Source: JBBQKG01 sp038326655 (GTDB lineage: Bacteria; Actinomycetota; Thermoleophilia; Solirubrobacterales; JBBDJG01). Taken from it: a DNA stretch of 64,000 bases. The notes under the pieces were generated by a model. That model was not told the origin of the DNA, made no database searches, and was given only the letters and a program-made list of their open reading frames with translations. Shown in pieces: positions 1 through 7,129 of this stretch. Made by a program: the position numbers and the translations under genes. The stretch is from positions 1 through 64,000 of the forward strand of contig JBBQKG010000006.1 in the NCBI GenBank assembly GCA_038326655.1, given 5' to 3'. Numbering within the stretch: position 1 is the first letter of the stretch; each line of letters opens with the position of its first letter.

Positions 1-1
1 C

Positions 2-379
2 AAGCCCTTCCACTACCCGGAGCTCGCGGCTCGCGTGGAGGCGCTGCTCAGGCGCTCGAAGGGGCGCCAGGGGCAGGGCGTGCTCCAGGTCGGCGAGCTC
101 AGGATCGACCCGGTCGCCCGGGAGGTCACCTTGGGCGAGCGCAAGATCGATCTGTCCGCGAAGGAGTTCGCCCTCCTGCGAACCATCGCCGGCGAGCCGA
201 CGCGAGTTTTCACCAAGGAGGAGTTGCTCCGCGGCGTATGGGGCTTCCAGCTGATGGGATCGACCCGGACACTCGACTCACACGCGAGCAGGCTGCGGCG
301 CAAGCTGGCACCCTCGGGGCGCCGGTGGGTCGTGAACGTGTGGGGGGTCGGCTACCGGTTGACAGATCGCGAGTCGTGA
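2..379 (+). CDS. Response regulator, OmpR/PhoB family (5' truncated)
   Basis: Only the C-terminal part is in the window. It begins with the last receiver-domain segment (KPFHYPELAARVEALLRR, where KPF is the conserved Lys-Pro pair) and continues into a winged-helix DNA-binding domain. The recognition region TRTLDSHASRLRRKL and the terminal hairpin VWGVGYRL are typical of OmpR-family regulators. It would bind promoter DNA when phosphorylated, and the partner is very probably the histidine kinase that starts 4 bases inside its stop. The phosphoacceptor Asp lies outside the window. The targets are unknown; the Tad genes directly downstream are an obvious candidate, but that is inference. Confidence 0.9.
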   Translation, partial: KPFHYPELAARVEALLRRSKGRQGQGVLQVGELRIDPVAREVTLGERKIDLSAKEFALLRTIAGEPTRVFTKEELLRGVWGFQLMGSTRTLDSHASRLRRKLAPSGRRWVVNVWGVGYRLTDRES

Positions 380-1158
380 GCGGCTGGGCAGTCTTCCCGG
401 CCGGCGCGGCGCTCGGCGCGTTCGCGGCTGCGGCGCTCCTCGGCGGCGCCGTCGCGACGCGGCGCCGGGCGCTGTCCGAACCTCTGCACGAGCTGCGCGG
501 AGCGCTCGCCGCGCTTCAGCTCGGCCTCTTCGCGCTGGAGCGGCGGCGCCCGGTCTCGGCGGTCGGCGAACGAATCGACGCGCTTCGGACCCAGGCCGAG
601 CGCGCGCATGTCGCGGTCGAGGACATCGACGCGATCCGGTTGGTACGCAGGCCTGTGCCCGGGCGGGTCGAGCCGGTCGAGGTCGGCATGCTGGTCCGGC
701 GTCGCGTCGCCGCATGGTCCCGGCTCGGCGAGACCCGTCGGCGCGGCGTCGAGCTGCGGTGGGCGATCGGACCGGCGGTCGTGCGGATCGACCCGGGGCG
801 GCTCGGTCAAGCGCTCGACAACCTGATCGTCAACGCACTCGACCACGGCAGCGGCATCGTGCGGGTGTCGGGCACGCTCAGAAGCGAGGCGGTCAGGATC
901 GCCGTCTCGGATCAGGGACCCGGTTTCGGCCGGCCGCTGAACGAGCTGCTGCGCCCGGCCTGGCACGCCCGCCATGGTCACGGGCTCGCGGTTGCGGCGC
1001 GCGCGGCTGAGCTCTCGGGCGGGCGGCTGACGGCGACTTCCGGCCGGATCGGATCACGGGTCGAGATCGAGCTGCCGCTTGCCGAGCCGCTCCCGCGCGA
1101 GGCGCCGCGCGCCCCAGCCCCGCGCTCGCCACAACGGATCCTCGAGCGCGCCTCGTGA
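376..1158 (+). CDS. Sensor histidine kinase, short
   Basis: About 260 residues from a GTG that overlaps the regulator's stop (GTGA). An N-terminal hydrophobic stretch (AGAALGAFAAAALLGGAVA) could be one membrane segment. An H-box-like HELRGALAALQLGL follows with the phosphoacceptor His, then the N box LDNLIVNALDHG, G1 DQGPGFG and G2 GHGLAVAARAAELSGG of an HATPase_c domain. There is no room for a periplasmic sensor domain, so input would come through the membrane segment or a partner protein. It ends with a Pro/Arg-rich tail. It forms a two-component pair with the preceding gene and is translationally coupled to the Tad genes after it. Confidence 0.85.
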   Translation: MSGWAVFPAGAALGAFAAAALLGGAVATRRRALSEPLHELRGALAALQLGLFALERRRPVSAVGERIDALRTQAERAHVAVEDIDAIRLVRRPVPGRVEPVEVGMLVRRRVAAWSRLGETRRRGVELRWAIGPAVVRIDPGRLGQALDNLIVNALDHGSGIVRVSGTLRSEAVRIAVSDQGPGFGRPLNELLRPAWHARHGHGLAVAARAAELSGGRLTATSGRIGSRVEIELPLAEPLPREAPRAPAPRSPQRILERAS

Positions 1159-1844
1159 GCCGGCGCGCGCGCGGCCTCGCGCTGTTCGGAGCGGCTGCCG
1201 CCTGTGCCGGGCTTGCCGCCTCGGCGGTGAGCCGTTACACGAACGACGTCCGCGCTCAGGTTGGGCCGCTGCTCCCGGTCGTGGTCGCCGCGCGCGACAT
1301 CCCGCCGGGCCGGCTGATCACTCCGGCGGTCGCCGCGTCGTCGTTCGTGCGTCGCGAGGTACCGCAGCGGTACGCGCCGCGCGCAGCGATCCACGACCCC
1401 GGCTCGCTCGTCGGCTACCGCCCCGCCGTCGGGATCAGGCGCGGGGACTATGTCTCGGGGTCGAGTCTCGCGCCGAGCGGTGGCGAGGGCGCCGCCGAGG
1501 CCGCGCCGGCCGGACGCGTTGTCGACGTCTCGGTCGCCGGAGCCTCCTCGTTCGCGGACTTGCTCCGGCCGGGCGCGCGGGTAGACGTTCTGATCACGAC
1601 CGATCGCGCGGCGGGCGGGGGGCGGACGTATCTCGCCCTTCAAGGCGCCGAGCTGGTCGCGTTCGCCGCCGGGAGCGGCGGTGAGGGGAAGGCGACGGCA
1701 ACGCTGCGGGTGAGCCTTCGGCAGGCGGTGCTGCTGACGGCCGCGCAGAGCTTCGCCAGGGAGCTGCGGCTCGTCCCGCGCGCCGACGGCGACCACGCGC
1801 GGCTTGGCCCGGTGGCGGTCAGCGCGGACGAGCTCGGGCGGTGA
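1155..1844 (+). CDS. CpaB/RcpC-like SAF-domain pilus assembly protein
   Basis: 229 residues, GTG start overlapping the kinase stop. An N-terminal hydrophobic segment (LALFGAAAACAGLAASAV) is followed by a SAF-type domain beginning PVVVAARDIPPGRLITPAVA, the typical CpaB opening. A second domain (VVDVSVAGASSFADLLRPGARVDVLI split over the middle) matches the RcpC/CpaB C-terminal region. In Tad/Flp systems CpaB is an envelope subunit needed for secretin function. A monoderm host has no outer-membrane secretin, so its role would be in the cell-wall passage of the pilus. Its place next to cpaF, tadB and tadC supports the call. Confidence 0.75.
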   Translation: MSRRARGLALFGAAAACAGLAASAVSRYTNDVRAQVGPLLPVVVAARDIPPGRLITPAVAASSFVRREVPQRYAPRAAIHDPGSLVGYRPAVGIRRGDYVSGSSLAPSGGEGAAEAAPAGRVVDVSVAGASSFADLLRPGARVDVLITTDRAAGGGRTYLALQGAELVAFAAGSGGEGKATATLRVSLRQAVLLTAAQSFARELRLVPRADGDHARLGPVAVSADELGR

Positions 1845-3028
1845 GCAGCATGGAGGATCTGGCGCGCGGGCTGCGGCGGCGACTGGTCGACGAGGCGGCT
1901 CGCGCGCGGACACCGCTCACCGGCGACCGCGCTGCGCTGCGCGACCGGGTCTCCGAGCTCGTGCACGGACAGGCCGTGCCGTTGGACGGCGACGAGCGTG
2001 ATCTGCTCGTGGACCGTGTGCTGTCGAGCGCGATCGGCCTCGGCCCGCTCGAGCAGCTCGTCGCCGACCCCTCCGTGGACGAGGTGATGGTGAACGGGCT
2101 CGCTGCCGTCTACGTCGAGCGCGGGGGCCGCGTCGAGCAAACCGGCATCGCCTTTGCCTCGGAGGACGAGCTCATGAACGTGATCGAGCGGATCCTCAGC
2201 CCGCTCGCCCGGCGGGTCGACGAGGCCAGCCCGCTCGCCGATGCGCGACTGCCCGACGGTTCCCGGGTGAACTGCGTGATCCCGCCGCTCAGCCTCGGCG
2301 GGCCCCTGCTCACGATCCGCCGCTTCCGCCGCCACGGCTTCTCGATGGACGACCTCGTCGCAAACGGAACGCTCGCGCCCGACCTGGCTTTGTTTCTGAC
2401 CCAGTGCGTGCGCGCGCGTGCGAACGTGGTCGTGAGCGGAGGTACCGGGTCTGGCAAGACGACGCTTTTGAACGTGCTCTCGTCGCTGGTCGACGGCGTC
2501 GAGCGGATCGTCACGATCGAGGACGCGGCCGAGCTGCGTCTCCAGCAGGAGCACGTGCTTCGGCTCGAGAGCCGGCCCGCGAACCTGGAGGGAGCCGGCG
2601 CCGTGACGATTCGTCACCTCGTCCGCAATGCGCTGCGGATGCGGCCGGACCGGATCATCGTGGGGGAGGTCCGCGGCGCGGAGGCCCTGGACATGCTTCA
2701 GGCGCTGAACAGCGGCCACGACGGCTCGATGACGACCGTGCACTCGAACTCTGCGGCCGACGCCCTGCGGCGGGTCGAGACCCTGGCGCTGATGGCCGAC
2801 GTGGCGCTGCCGCACGCGGCGGTACGCCAGCAGCTCGCCAGCGCGCTCGACCTGGTCATACATCTCGAGCGCACGCGTGAGGGGGCAAGGCGCATCAGCG
2901 AGGTGGTCGAGGTCGTACGCTTCGCGGGGGACGTCGGCGTCACGTCGCTGTTCGAGCAGAGAAGCGGCGGGCACGCGCTTCGCGAGCCGAGCCACGAGCT
3001 TGCGCGGAAGCTTGCGGAGGCCGCTTGA
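1841..3028 (+). CDS. cpaF: CpaF/TadA-type secretion ATPase
   Basis: 395 residues. A GTG at 1841 overlaps the previous stop; an ATG at 1850 is the alternative. This is a type II/IV secretion hexameric ATPase that powers Flp pilus assembly at the inner face of the membrane. An N-terminal helical region precedes FGPLEQLV-like sequence, a VNGLAAVYVERGGR segment, Walker A SGGTGSGKTTLLN near residue 200, the Asp box TIEDAAELRL, Walker B IIVGEVRGAEALDMLQ and the His box GHDGSMTTVHSNSA. Length and motif order are those of CpaF. It lies in a chain of 4-base overlaps with tadB and tadC. Confidence 0.92.
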   Translation: MSSMEDLARGLRRRLVDEAARARTPLTGDRAALRDRVSELVHGQAVPLDGDERDLLVDRVLSSAIGLGPLEQLVADPSVDEVMVNGLAAVYVERGGRVEQTGIAFASEDELMNVIERILSPLARRVDEASPLADARLPDGSRVNCVIPPLSLGGPLLTIRRFRRHGFSMDDLVANGTLAPDLALFLTQCVRARANVVVSGGTGSGKTTLLNVLSSLVDGVERIVTIEDAAELRLQQEHVLRLESRPANLEGAGAVTIRHLVRNALRMRPDRIIVGEVRGAEALDMLQALNSGHDGSMTTVHSNSAADALRRVETLALMADVALPHAAVRQQLASALDLVIHLERTREGARRISEVVEVVRFAGDVGVTSLFEQRSGGHALREPSHELARKLAEAA

Positions 3029-3909
3029 CCCGTGGCGCCGGGATCGCGTTTGCAGGCGCTGCGACGGTGCTCGCCGCGGCCGGCATGCGACTGTGGCTCG
3101 CCGCGTCACTCGCACAGATCGCCACGCGGGCGATCGAGCTTGCGGGGAAAGTCGGAAGGGGAGTGGAGGAGGTTGTGGCGCCGCTTCGCCGGGCTGGGGC
3201 CGAAGGTCGCGACGCAACGCGTCGCGAGCGCCGCCGTCTACAGCTTGCTTTCGCGGTCGGGTCGCTGCCGCTGGCCTGGGTGCTGGCCGACCCGCTGGTC
3301 GCGGCCGGCATGGCGGCCGGCGGGGCTCTGCTGGCTCCCCGTGCGCTGGTCTGGCGGCGCGAGCGCTACGTGCGGCGCCTGAACGATGGCGCTGCGGCGG
3401 CGGCGACGGCAATCGCCGATGCGCTCGCCAGCGGGCACTCGACCCGGGCAGCGGTCGGGCTCGCCGCCCGCGGGCTCGACGGGCCGATCAGTGCAGAGCT
3501 CCGTCGCACCGCCGCCGACATCGAGCTGGGCGCCGCCACCGACGCGGCGCTGGGCGCCCTCCGCGAGCGAGCCTCGTCGCGGCGCATCGATCTGCTGGTT
3601 GCGGCGATCCGGCTGCAGCGCCGCTCGGGCGGGAACCTCGCGGCGCTGCTCCGCGACGTCGCGCGGGCGCTCGACGATCAGGCTCGCCTTGAGGCCGAGG
3701 CCCGCGTCGAAACTGCACAGGCGCGGTTCACGTCGACCGTCGTGCTGGCGATGCCGCTCTGCGTGGTGTTGCTCGGCGAGCTCGCATCGCCGGGGATGCT
3801 CGGCCGGATCGCCGGTTCGGGAGCGGGCCTGTGGCTGCTCGGCAGCGCGGCGATGCTCCAACTGCTCGGGGCGAGCCTGGTCCGTCGCCTCGCTCGCGTC
3901 GGAGCGTGA
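3025..3909 (+). CDS. tadB: TadB-like type II secretion F-domain membrane protein
   Basis: 294 residues from a TTG overlapping the cpaF stop (TTGA). A central GSPII_F/T2SSF domain is visible (SGHSTRAAVGLAARGLDGP ... GGNLAALLRDVARALDDQARLEAEA), with hydrophobic segments near residues 75-105 and two at the C terminus (VVLAMPLCVVLLGELASPGM and LWLLGSAAMLQLLGASLV). TadB and TadC form the membrane platform on which CpaF works. N-terminal Arg/Glu-rich segments are cytoplasmic. The start rests on the coupling pattern because there is no ATG nearby. Confidence 0.85.
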   Translation: MTRGAGIAFAGAATVLAAAGMRLWLAASLAQIATRAIELAGKVGRGVEEVVAPLRRAGAEGRDATRRERRRLQLAFAVGSLPLAWVLADPLVAAGMAAGGALLAPRALVWRRERYVRRLNDGAAAAATAIADALASGHSTRAAVGLAARGLDGPISAELRRTAADIELGAATDAALGALRERASSRRIDLLVAAIRLQRRSGGNLAALLRDVARALDDQARLEAEARVETAQARFTSTVVLAMPLCVVLLGELASPGMLGRIAGSGAGLWLLGSAAMLQLLGASLVRRLARVGA

Positions 3910-4772
3910 CCTTCGCCGCAGCGGCGGCCGGCGCGGCGGCTGCGCTGGCGTGGCTCGCCGCTTCGGAGGCGTCGAGGCCGGTCGCCTCGCGGCTGCGAGG
4001 CCTCGGCGCCCGTGGGCGCAGGCCGAGTCCGCTCGCGCGGGCGATTCGAGCGCTTGGCTCGCTTCCACTCGTGCAGAGGCTGCGGCCGCCGACGGATCTC
4101 TCGGCACGGCTTGCCGCAGCCGGCGACCCGGGCAGCCTGCGCCCGCGCGACTGGGTCGCGGTCAAGGCCTGCAGCGCCGCCGCGGCCACGGTCCCGGCCC
4201 TGGTCGTGGTGGCCGGCGGTCCCAGCCGCATCGCGGTGCTGCTCGCAGTCACGGCGCCGCTTGCCGGGTTCGTGGTGCCGGAGCTGTGGCTCGCGCGGGC
4301 GGTTCGTGCCCGCTGCGACGCGGCGGTCCGCGACCTTCCAGACATGCTCGACCTGCTTCGAGTCGCGGTCACGGGCGGCGTCGCGCCGATCCGCGCGATG
4401 GGAGACGTCGCCAGCCAGTTCAATGGTCCGCTCGCCGCCGAGTGGCGGCGGGTCGCGGTCGCCGCGGCACTCGGCGAGCCGCGGGCGGCCGCGCTCGAGC
4501 GGCTGCGCAAGCGGTTGCCCGTCGAGCAGGTGACCTCCTTCGCCGACGCCTTCGTTCGCGCCCAGCATCACGGCCTGCCGCTCGGCCCGACGCTAGCCGC
4601 CCAGGCCTCGAAGGCACGGGAGGCGCGGCGGCGCAGGATCCGCGAACGAGCCGCCCGCGCTGCGCCGAAGATGCAGCTCGTGGTCGCGCTGGTGCTCGTG
4701 CCGTCGATGCTGCTGATCGTGGCGGCGCTGCTGATCGCGGAGCTCGAGCCGGGCCTCGGCTGGGCGCTCTAG
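3906..4772 (+). CDS. tadC: TadC-like type II secretion F-domain membrane protein
   Basis: 288 residues from a GTG overlapping the tadB stop. The GSPII_F domain is recognisable by PDMLDLLRVAVTGGVAPIRA and QVTSFADAFVRAQHHGLPLG, ending in a strong membrane helix (LVVALVLVPSMLLIVAALLIA). It is the second platform subunit of the Tad/Flp machine. No pilin (flp), TadE/F pseudopilin, prepilin peptidase or CpaE gene follows; the next gene is mraZ after a promoter region. Missing partners would have to lie upstream of the window or elsewhere. Confidence 0.82.
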   Translation: MTFAAAAAGAAAALAWLAASEASRPVASRLRGLGARGRRPSPLARAIRALGSLPLVQRLRPPTDLSARLAAAGDPGSLRPRDWVAVKACSAAAATVPALVVVAGGPSRIAVLLAVTAPLAGFVVPELWLARAVRARCDAAVRDLPDMLDLLRVAVTGGVAPIRAMGDVASQFNGPLAAEWRRVAVAAALGEPRAAALERLRKRLPVEQVTSFADAFVRAQHHGLPLGPTLAAQASKAREARRRRIRERAARAAPKMQLVVALVLVPSMLLIVAALLIAELEPGLGWAL

Positions 4773-4803
4773 ACCGGCTCCCGAGCATCCTCAGGACGCC
4801 CAT

Positions 4804-4859
4804 GTGGGAGAAATTTCCATTTGGTGTTGCAAAGTGGGACGGAGTGGGGTACTGTGGGG
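4804..4859 (+). promoter_or_regulatory. Phased MraZ boxes upstream of mraZ
   Basis: GTGGGA at 4834-4839, GTGGGG at 4844-4849 and GTGGGG at 4854-4859 are direct repeats with an exact 10-base period. Another GTGGGA at 4804-4809 lies 30 bases upstream on the same helical face. MraZ is known to bind TGGG direct repeats with this spacing and to autoregulate the dcw operon. The boxes overlap the spacer and -10 of the predicted promoter, so bound MraZ would block RNA polymerase. Confidence 0.85.
4827..4855 (+). promoter_or_regulatory. Predicted dcw operon promoter
   Basis: TTGCAA (4827-4832) and TACTGT (4850-4855) are separated by 17 bases, a good sigma-70-type arrangement in a locally AT-richer patch. 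Transcription would start near 4862, about 84 bases before mraZ. The assignment is by eye; it is strengthened by the three MraZ boxes lying across it. Confidence 0.6.
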
Positions 4860-4876
4860 CCACTTCAGACCGGACC

Positions 4877-4909
4877 GGGATGGCGAGGTTCCTCCCACTT
4901 CGCCATCCC
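4877..4909 (+). other. Perfect hairpin in the mraZ 5' untranslated region
   Basis: Arms GGGATGGCGA (4877-4886) and TCGCCATCCC (4900-4909) pair perfectly around a 13-base loop. The loop contains TCCCAC, an inverted MraZ box (4893-4898). The hairpin lies between the predicted transcription start and the mraZ ribosome site at 4931-4937. It has no T run, so it looks more like a leader or mRNA-stability structure than a terminator. Confidence 0.55.
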
Positions 4910-4945
4910 AGGCCCGGCTAGGCCCGATGAAGAGGAGCATGTTGG

Positions 4946-5398
4946 TTGTCGTTTCTGGGGCAGTACGAGCACACGCTGGACTCGAAGAACCGACTGACGA
5001 TTCCGGCAAAGTTCCGCGGGCAACTCTCGGATGGAGTCGTTCTCGCGAAGGAGCAGGAGACCTGCATCGCAATCTGGCCTGCGGTGGGGTGGGAGCGCTT
5101 CACAGAGGACATGAGGCGCATGGGCAACCCCTGGGACGAGACATTTCGCGGCTTTCGCCGCCACTACACCGCCGGCGCCTTCGACGCCCAACTCGACGCG
5201 GCCGGCCGCATCATGCTGCCGCCGCCGCTGATCGAGCGCGCGAAGCTCTCGCGCGAGGTGGTGCTGATCGGGAACCTCGACACGGTCGAGGTTTGGGACC
5301 GCGAGCTCTGGCATTCGGAGCAGTCGCGGCTGGAAGCGGCCGCGCCGGAGCTGGCACGGCGCCTGTCCGGGTCGGGGGTCGGTGACACTTCTTCTTGA
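4946..5398 (+). CDS. mraZ: Transcriptional regulator MraZ
   Basis: 150 residues, two SpoVT/AbrB-like domains. The first opens with FLGQYEHTLDSKNRLTIPAKFR and the second contains the matching DAQLDAAGRIMLPPPL; both carry the DxxGR-type signature of the family. The start is TTG at 4946, placed 8 bases after AGAGGAG (4931-4937); it gives the usual N terminus just before FLGQYEH. MraZ binds DNA as a ring-shaped multimer and regulates its own dcw operon through the boxes at 4804-4859. It is first of the dcw operon and abuts rsmH. Confidence 0.95.
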   Translation: MSFLGQYEHTLDSKNRLTIPAKFRGQLSDGVVLAKEQETCIAIWPAVGWERFTEDMRRMGNPWDETFRGFRRHYTAGAFDAQLDAAGRIMLPPPLIERAKLSREVVLIGNLDTVEVWDRELWHSEQSRLEAAAPELARRLSGSGVGDTSS

Positions 5399-5399
5399 C

Positions 5400-6386
5400 A
5401 TGACAAAGGCCTCAAGCCACGTCCCCGTGCTCGCGGGGGAGCTGATCGACGTGCTCGACCCCGCGCCCGGCCAGCTCGCGATCGACTGCACCTTCGGCGC
5501 CGGCGGCCACGCACGCCTTGTCGCGGACCGGCTCGGCGCTTCCGGCGAGCTGGTCTGCATCGACCGCGACCCCGAGGCGGAGGAGCGCTTCGCGGCGTTC
5601 TCCGGCGAGGTCCCCTGTGCGACCCGGTTCATCCACGGCAACTACGCCGACGTGCTGCCCGAGCTCCTGGACGAGGGCGTCCAGGCCGACCTGCTCTATC
5701 TCGACCTCGGCATCTCCTCGCTCCAGGTCGACACGCGCGAGCGCGGCTTCTCCTACGCCTACGACGCGCCGCTCGACATGCGGATGGACCCCACGCGGGG
5801 GCTCGACGCGCGCACGATCCTGAACGAATGGCCGGAGCAGCGGCTCGCCGCGGTGTTCCGCGAATACGGCGAGGAGCGCTACGCACGCCGCATCGCGCGT
5901 GAGATCGTGCGGCGCCGGGCGCGCGAGCCGATCCAGACCACGACCGAGCTCGTGGCGGCGATCAAGCAGGCGATTCCGACGCCCGCGCAGTTCGCCGGCG
6001 GACATCCGGCGCGGCGCGTCTTCCAGGCGATCCGCATCGCCGTGAACGAGGAGATCACCTCGCTCGAGCGGGCGCTGCCCGAGGCGTGGCGGCTGCTTCG
6101 CCCTCGCGGGCGCATCGCGGCGATCTCGTTCCAGTCGCTCGAAGACCGGCTCGTCAAGCGCTTCTTCGTCGACCGCGCACGCGGATGCATCTGCCCGCCG
6201 GAGTCTCCGATCTGCACCTGCGGTCACGAGCCCGAGGCGGAGCTCCTGACCCGCCGCCCGCTGCAGCCCACTCCCGAGGAGACCGCGGCAAACCCGCGGA
6301 GTCACTCGGGCAAGCTCCGGGCCGCCCTGAAGATTCGCGAGGAGCAGCCGCTGACCGGCGACCGGATCGGGAGGTTCGCGCGTTGA
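5400..6386 (+). CDS. rsmH: 16S rRNA (cytosine(1402)-N4)-methyltransferase RsmH
   Basis: 328 residues from the ATG at 5400, one base after the mraZ stop. A GTG at 5382 would add six residues and overlap mraZ, and cannot be excluded. It starts with SSHVPVLAGELIDVLDP, then the SAM-binding DCTFGAGGHA, the LYLDLGISSLQVD motif and the C-terminal ISFQSLEDRLVKRFF, all characteristic of RsmH/MraW. A CxC-rich insertion (GCICPPESPICTCG) is also typical of the family. It methylates C1402 of 16S rRNA at the decoding centre. Confidence 0.95.
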   Translation: MTKASSHVPVLAGELIDVLDPAPGQLAIDCTFGAGGHARLVADRLGASGELVCIDRDPEAEERFAAFSGEVPCATRFIHGNYADVLPELLDEGVQADLLYLDLGISSLQVDTRERGFSYAYDAPLDMRMDPTRGLDARTILNEWPEQRLAAVFREYGEERYARRIAREIVRRRAREPIQTTTELVAAIKQAIPTPAQFAGGHPARRVFQAIRIAVNEEITSLERALPEAWRLLRPRGRIAAISFQSLEDRLVKRFFVDRARGCICPPESPICTCGHEPEAELLTRRPLQPTPEETAANPRSHSGKLRAALKIREEQPLTGDRIGRFAR

Positions 6387-7129
6387 CCCCCCCGAGCGCC
6401 AGCGCGGCCCCCAAGCGAGCCCCCGCGCGCCCCGGGCAGCGCACCCGTGTCCACCGGCGTGTCTCCGGCCCCGTGCGGGCTCCGCGCGCCGCGACGGCGC
6501 CGCCGATCCCGCAGCGGCTGCCGCAGGCCCCGCCGGCAATCGAGCGCGCCGCTCGCCTCGCGATCGAGGCCGCGCGCAGGCTGCGCGACTCGCAGATGGT
6601 CGACCGCCTCGTCCGCGGGCGAAGCTGGATCGGGCTTCTGTGCGTGCTGCTGATCGGCCTGGTGGCGCTCAACGTGTCGCTGCTGAAGCTGAACGCGGCC
6701 GCGGGCCGCAACGCCGAGTGGGCGAAGAAGCTGCGCATCGAGAACGCCGACCTGCGGGCACGCGTGTCCCGGCTCGGCTCGGGCGAGAACATCCAGACTC
6801 TGGCCCGCCGCCAGGGCCTCGTGATGCCGGCCGCCGGGAGCGTCCACTACATGACCTCCCATCCGGCGGCGGATGGGAGGCGCGCCGCTCGCCACGGCAG
6901 CTTCGTACCGCTCTCCTCGACCGATGACCTCGTCAGCGCCGCGCCGCCGCCCGTCGCGATCGCGCCCGTGGCGCCCGTCCAGGCAGCGGCGCCCGCGACC
7001 GGGCCGACCGGCTTGCAGAGCGCGACCGGGACCACCGGCGCCCCGGCCGCAGCCGCACCCGCGGCCACCGCCACACCGGCCCCCGCGACGACGGGCGCGA
7101 CCGGCGCCACAGGAGTCACGACGCCCTGA
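6383..7129 (+). CDS. ftsL: FtsL-like divisome protein with Thr-Gly/Ala-Pro-rich tail
   Basis: 248 residues from a TTG overlapping the rsmH stop. A Pro/Arg-rich cytoplasmic region of about 85 residues precedes one transmembrane helix (WIGLLCVLLIGLVALNVSLL). A short coiled coil (AEWAKKLRIENADLRARVSRL) and ENIQTLARRQGLVMP follow, the FtsL/DivIC layout. FtsL recruits and activates the septal synthase encoded next. The last ~75 residues are low-complexity Ala/Pro/Thr/Gly with collagen-like repeats such as TGPTG and TTGATGATG, much longer than usual FtsL. The role is assigned from position and topology; FtsL sequences are poorly conserved. Confidence 0.75.
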   Translation: MTPPSASAAPKRAPARPGQRTRVHRRVSGPVRAPRAATAPPIPQRLPQAPPAIERAARLAIEAARRLRDSQMVDRLVRGRSWIGLLCVLLIGLVALNVSLLKLNAAAGRNAEWAKKLRIENADLRARVSRLGSGENIQTLARRQGLVMPAAGSVHYMTSHPAADGRRAARHGSFVPLSSTDDLVSAAPPPVAIAPVAPVQAAAPATGPTGLQSATGTTGAPAAAAPAATATPAPATTGATGATGVTTP

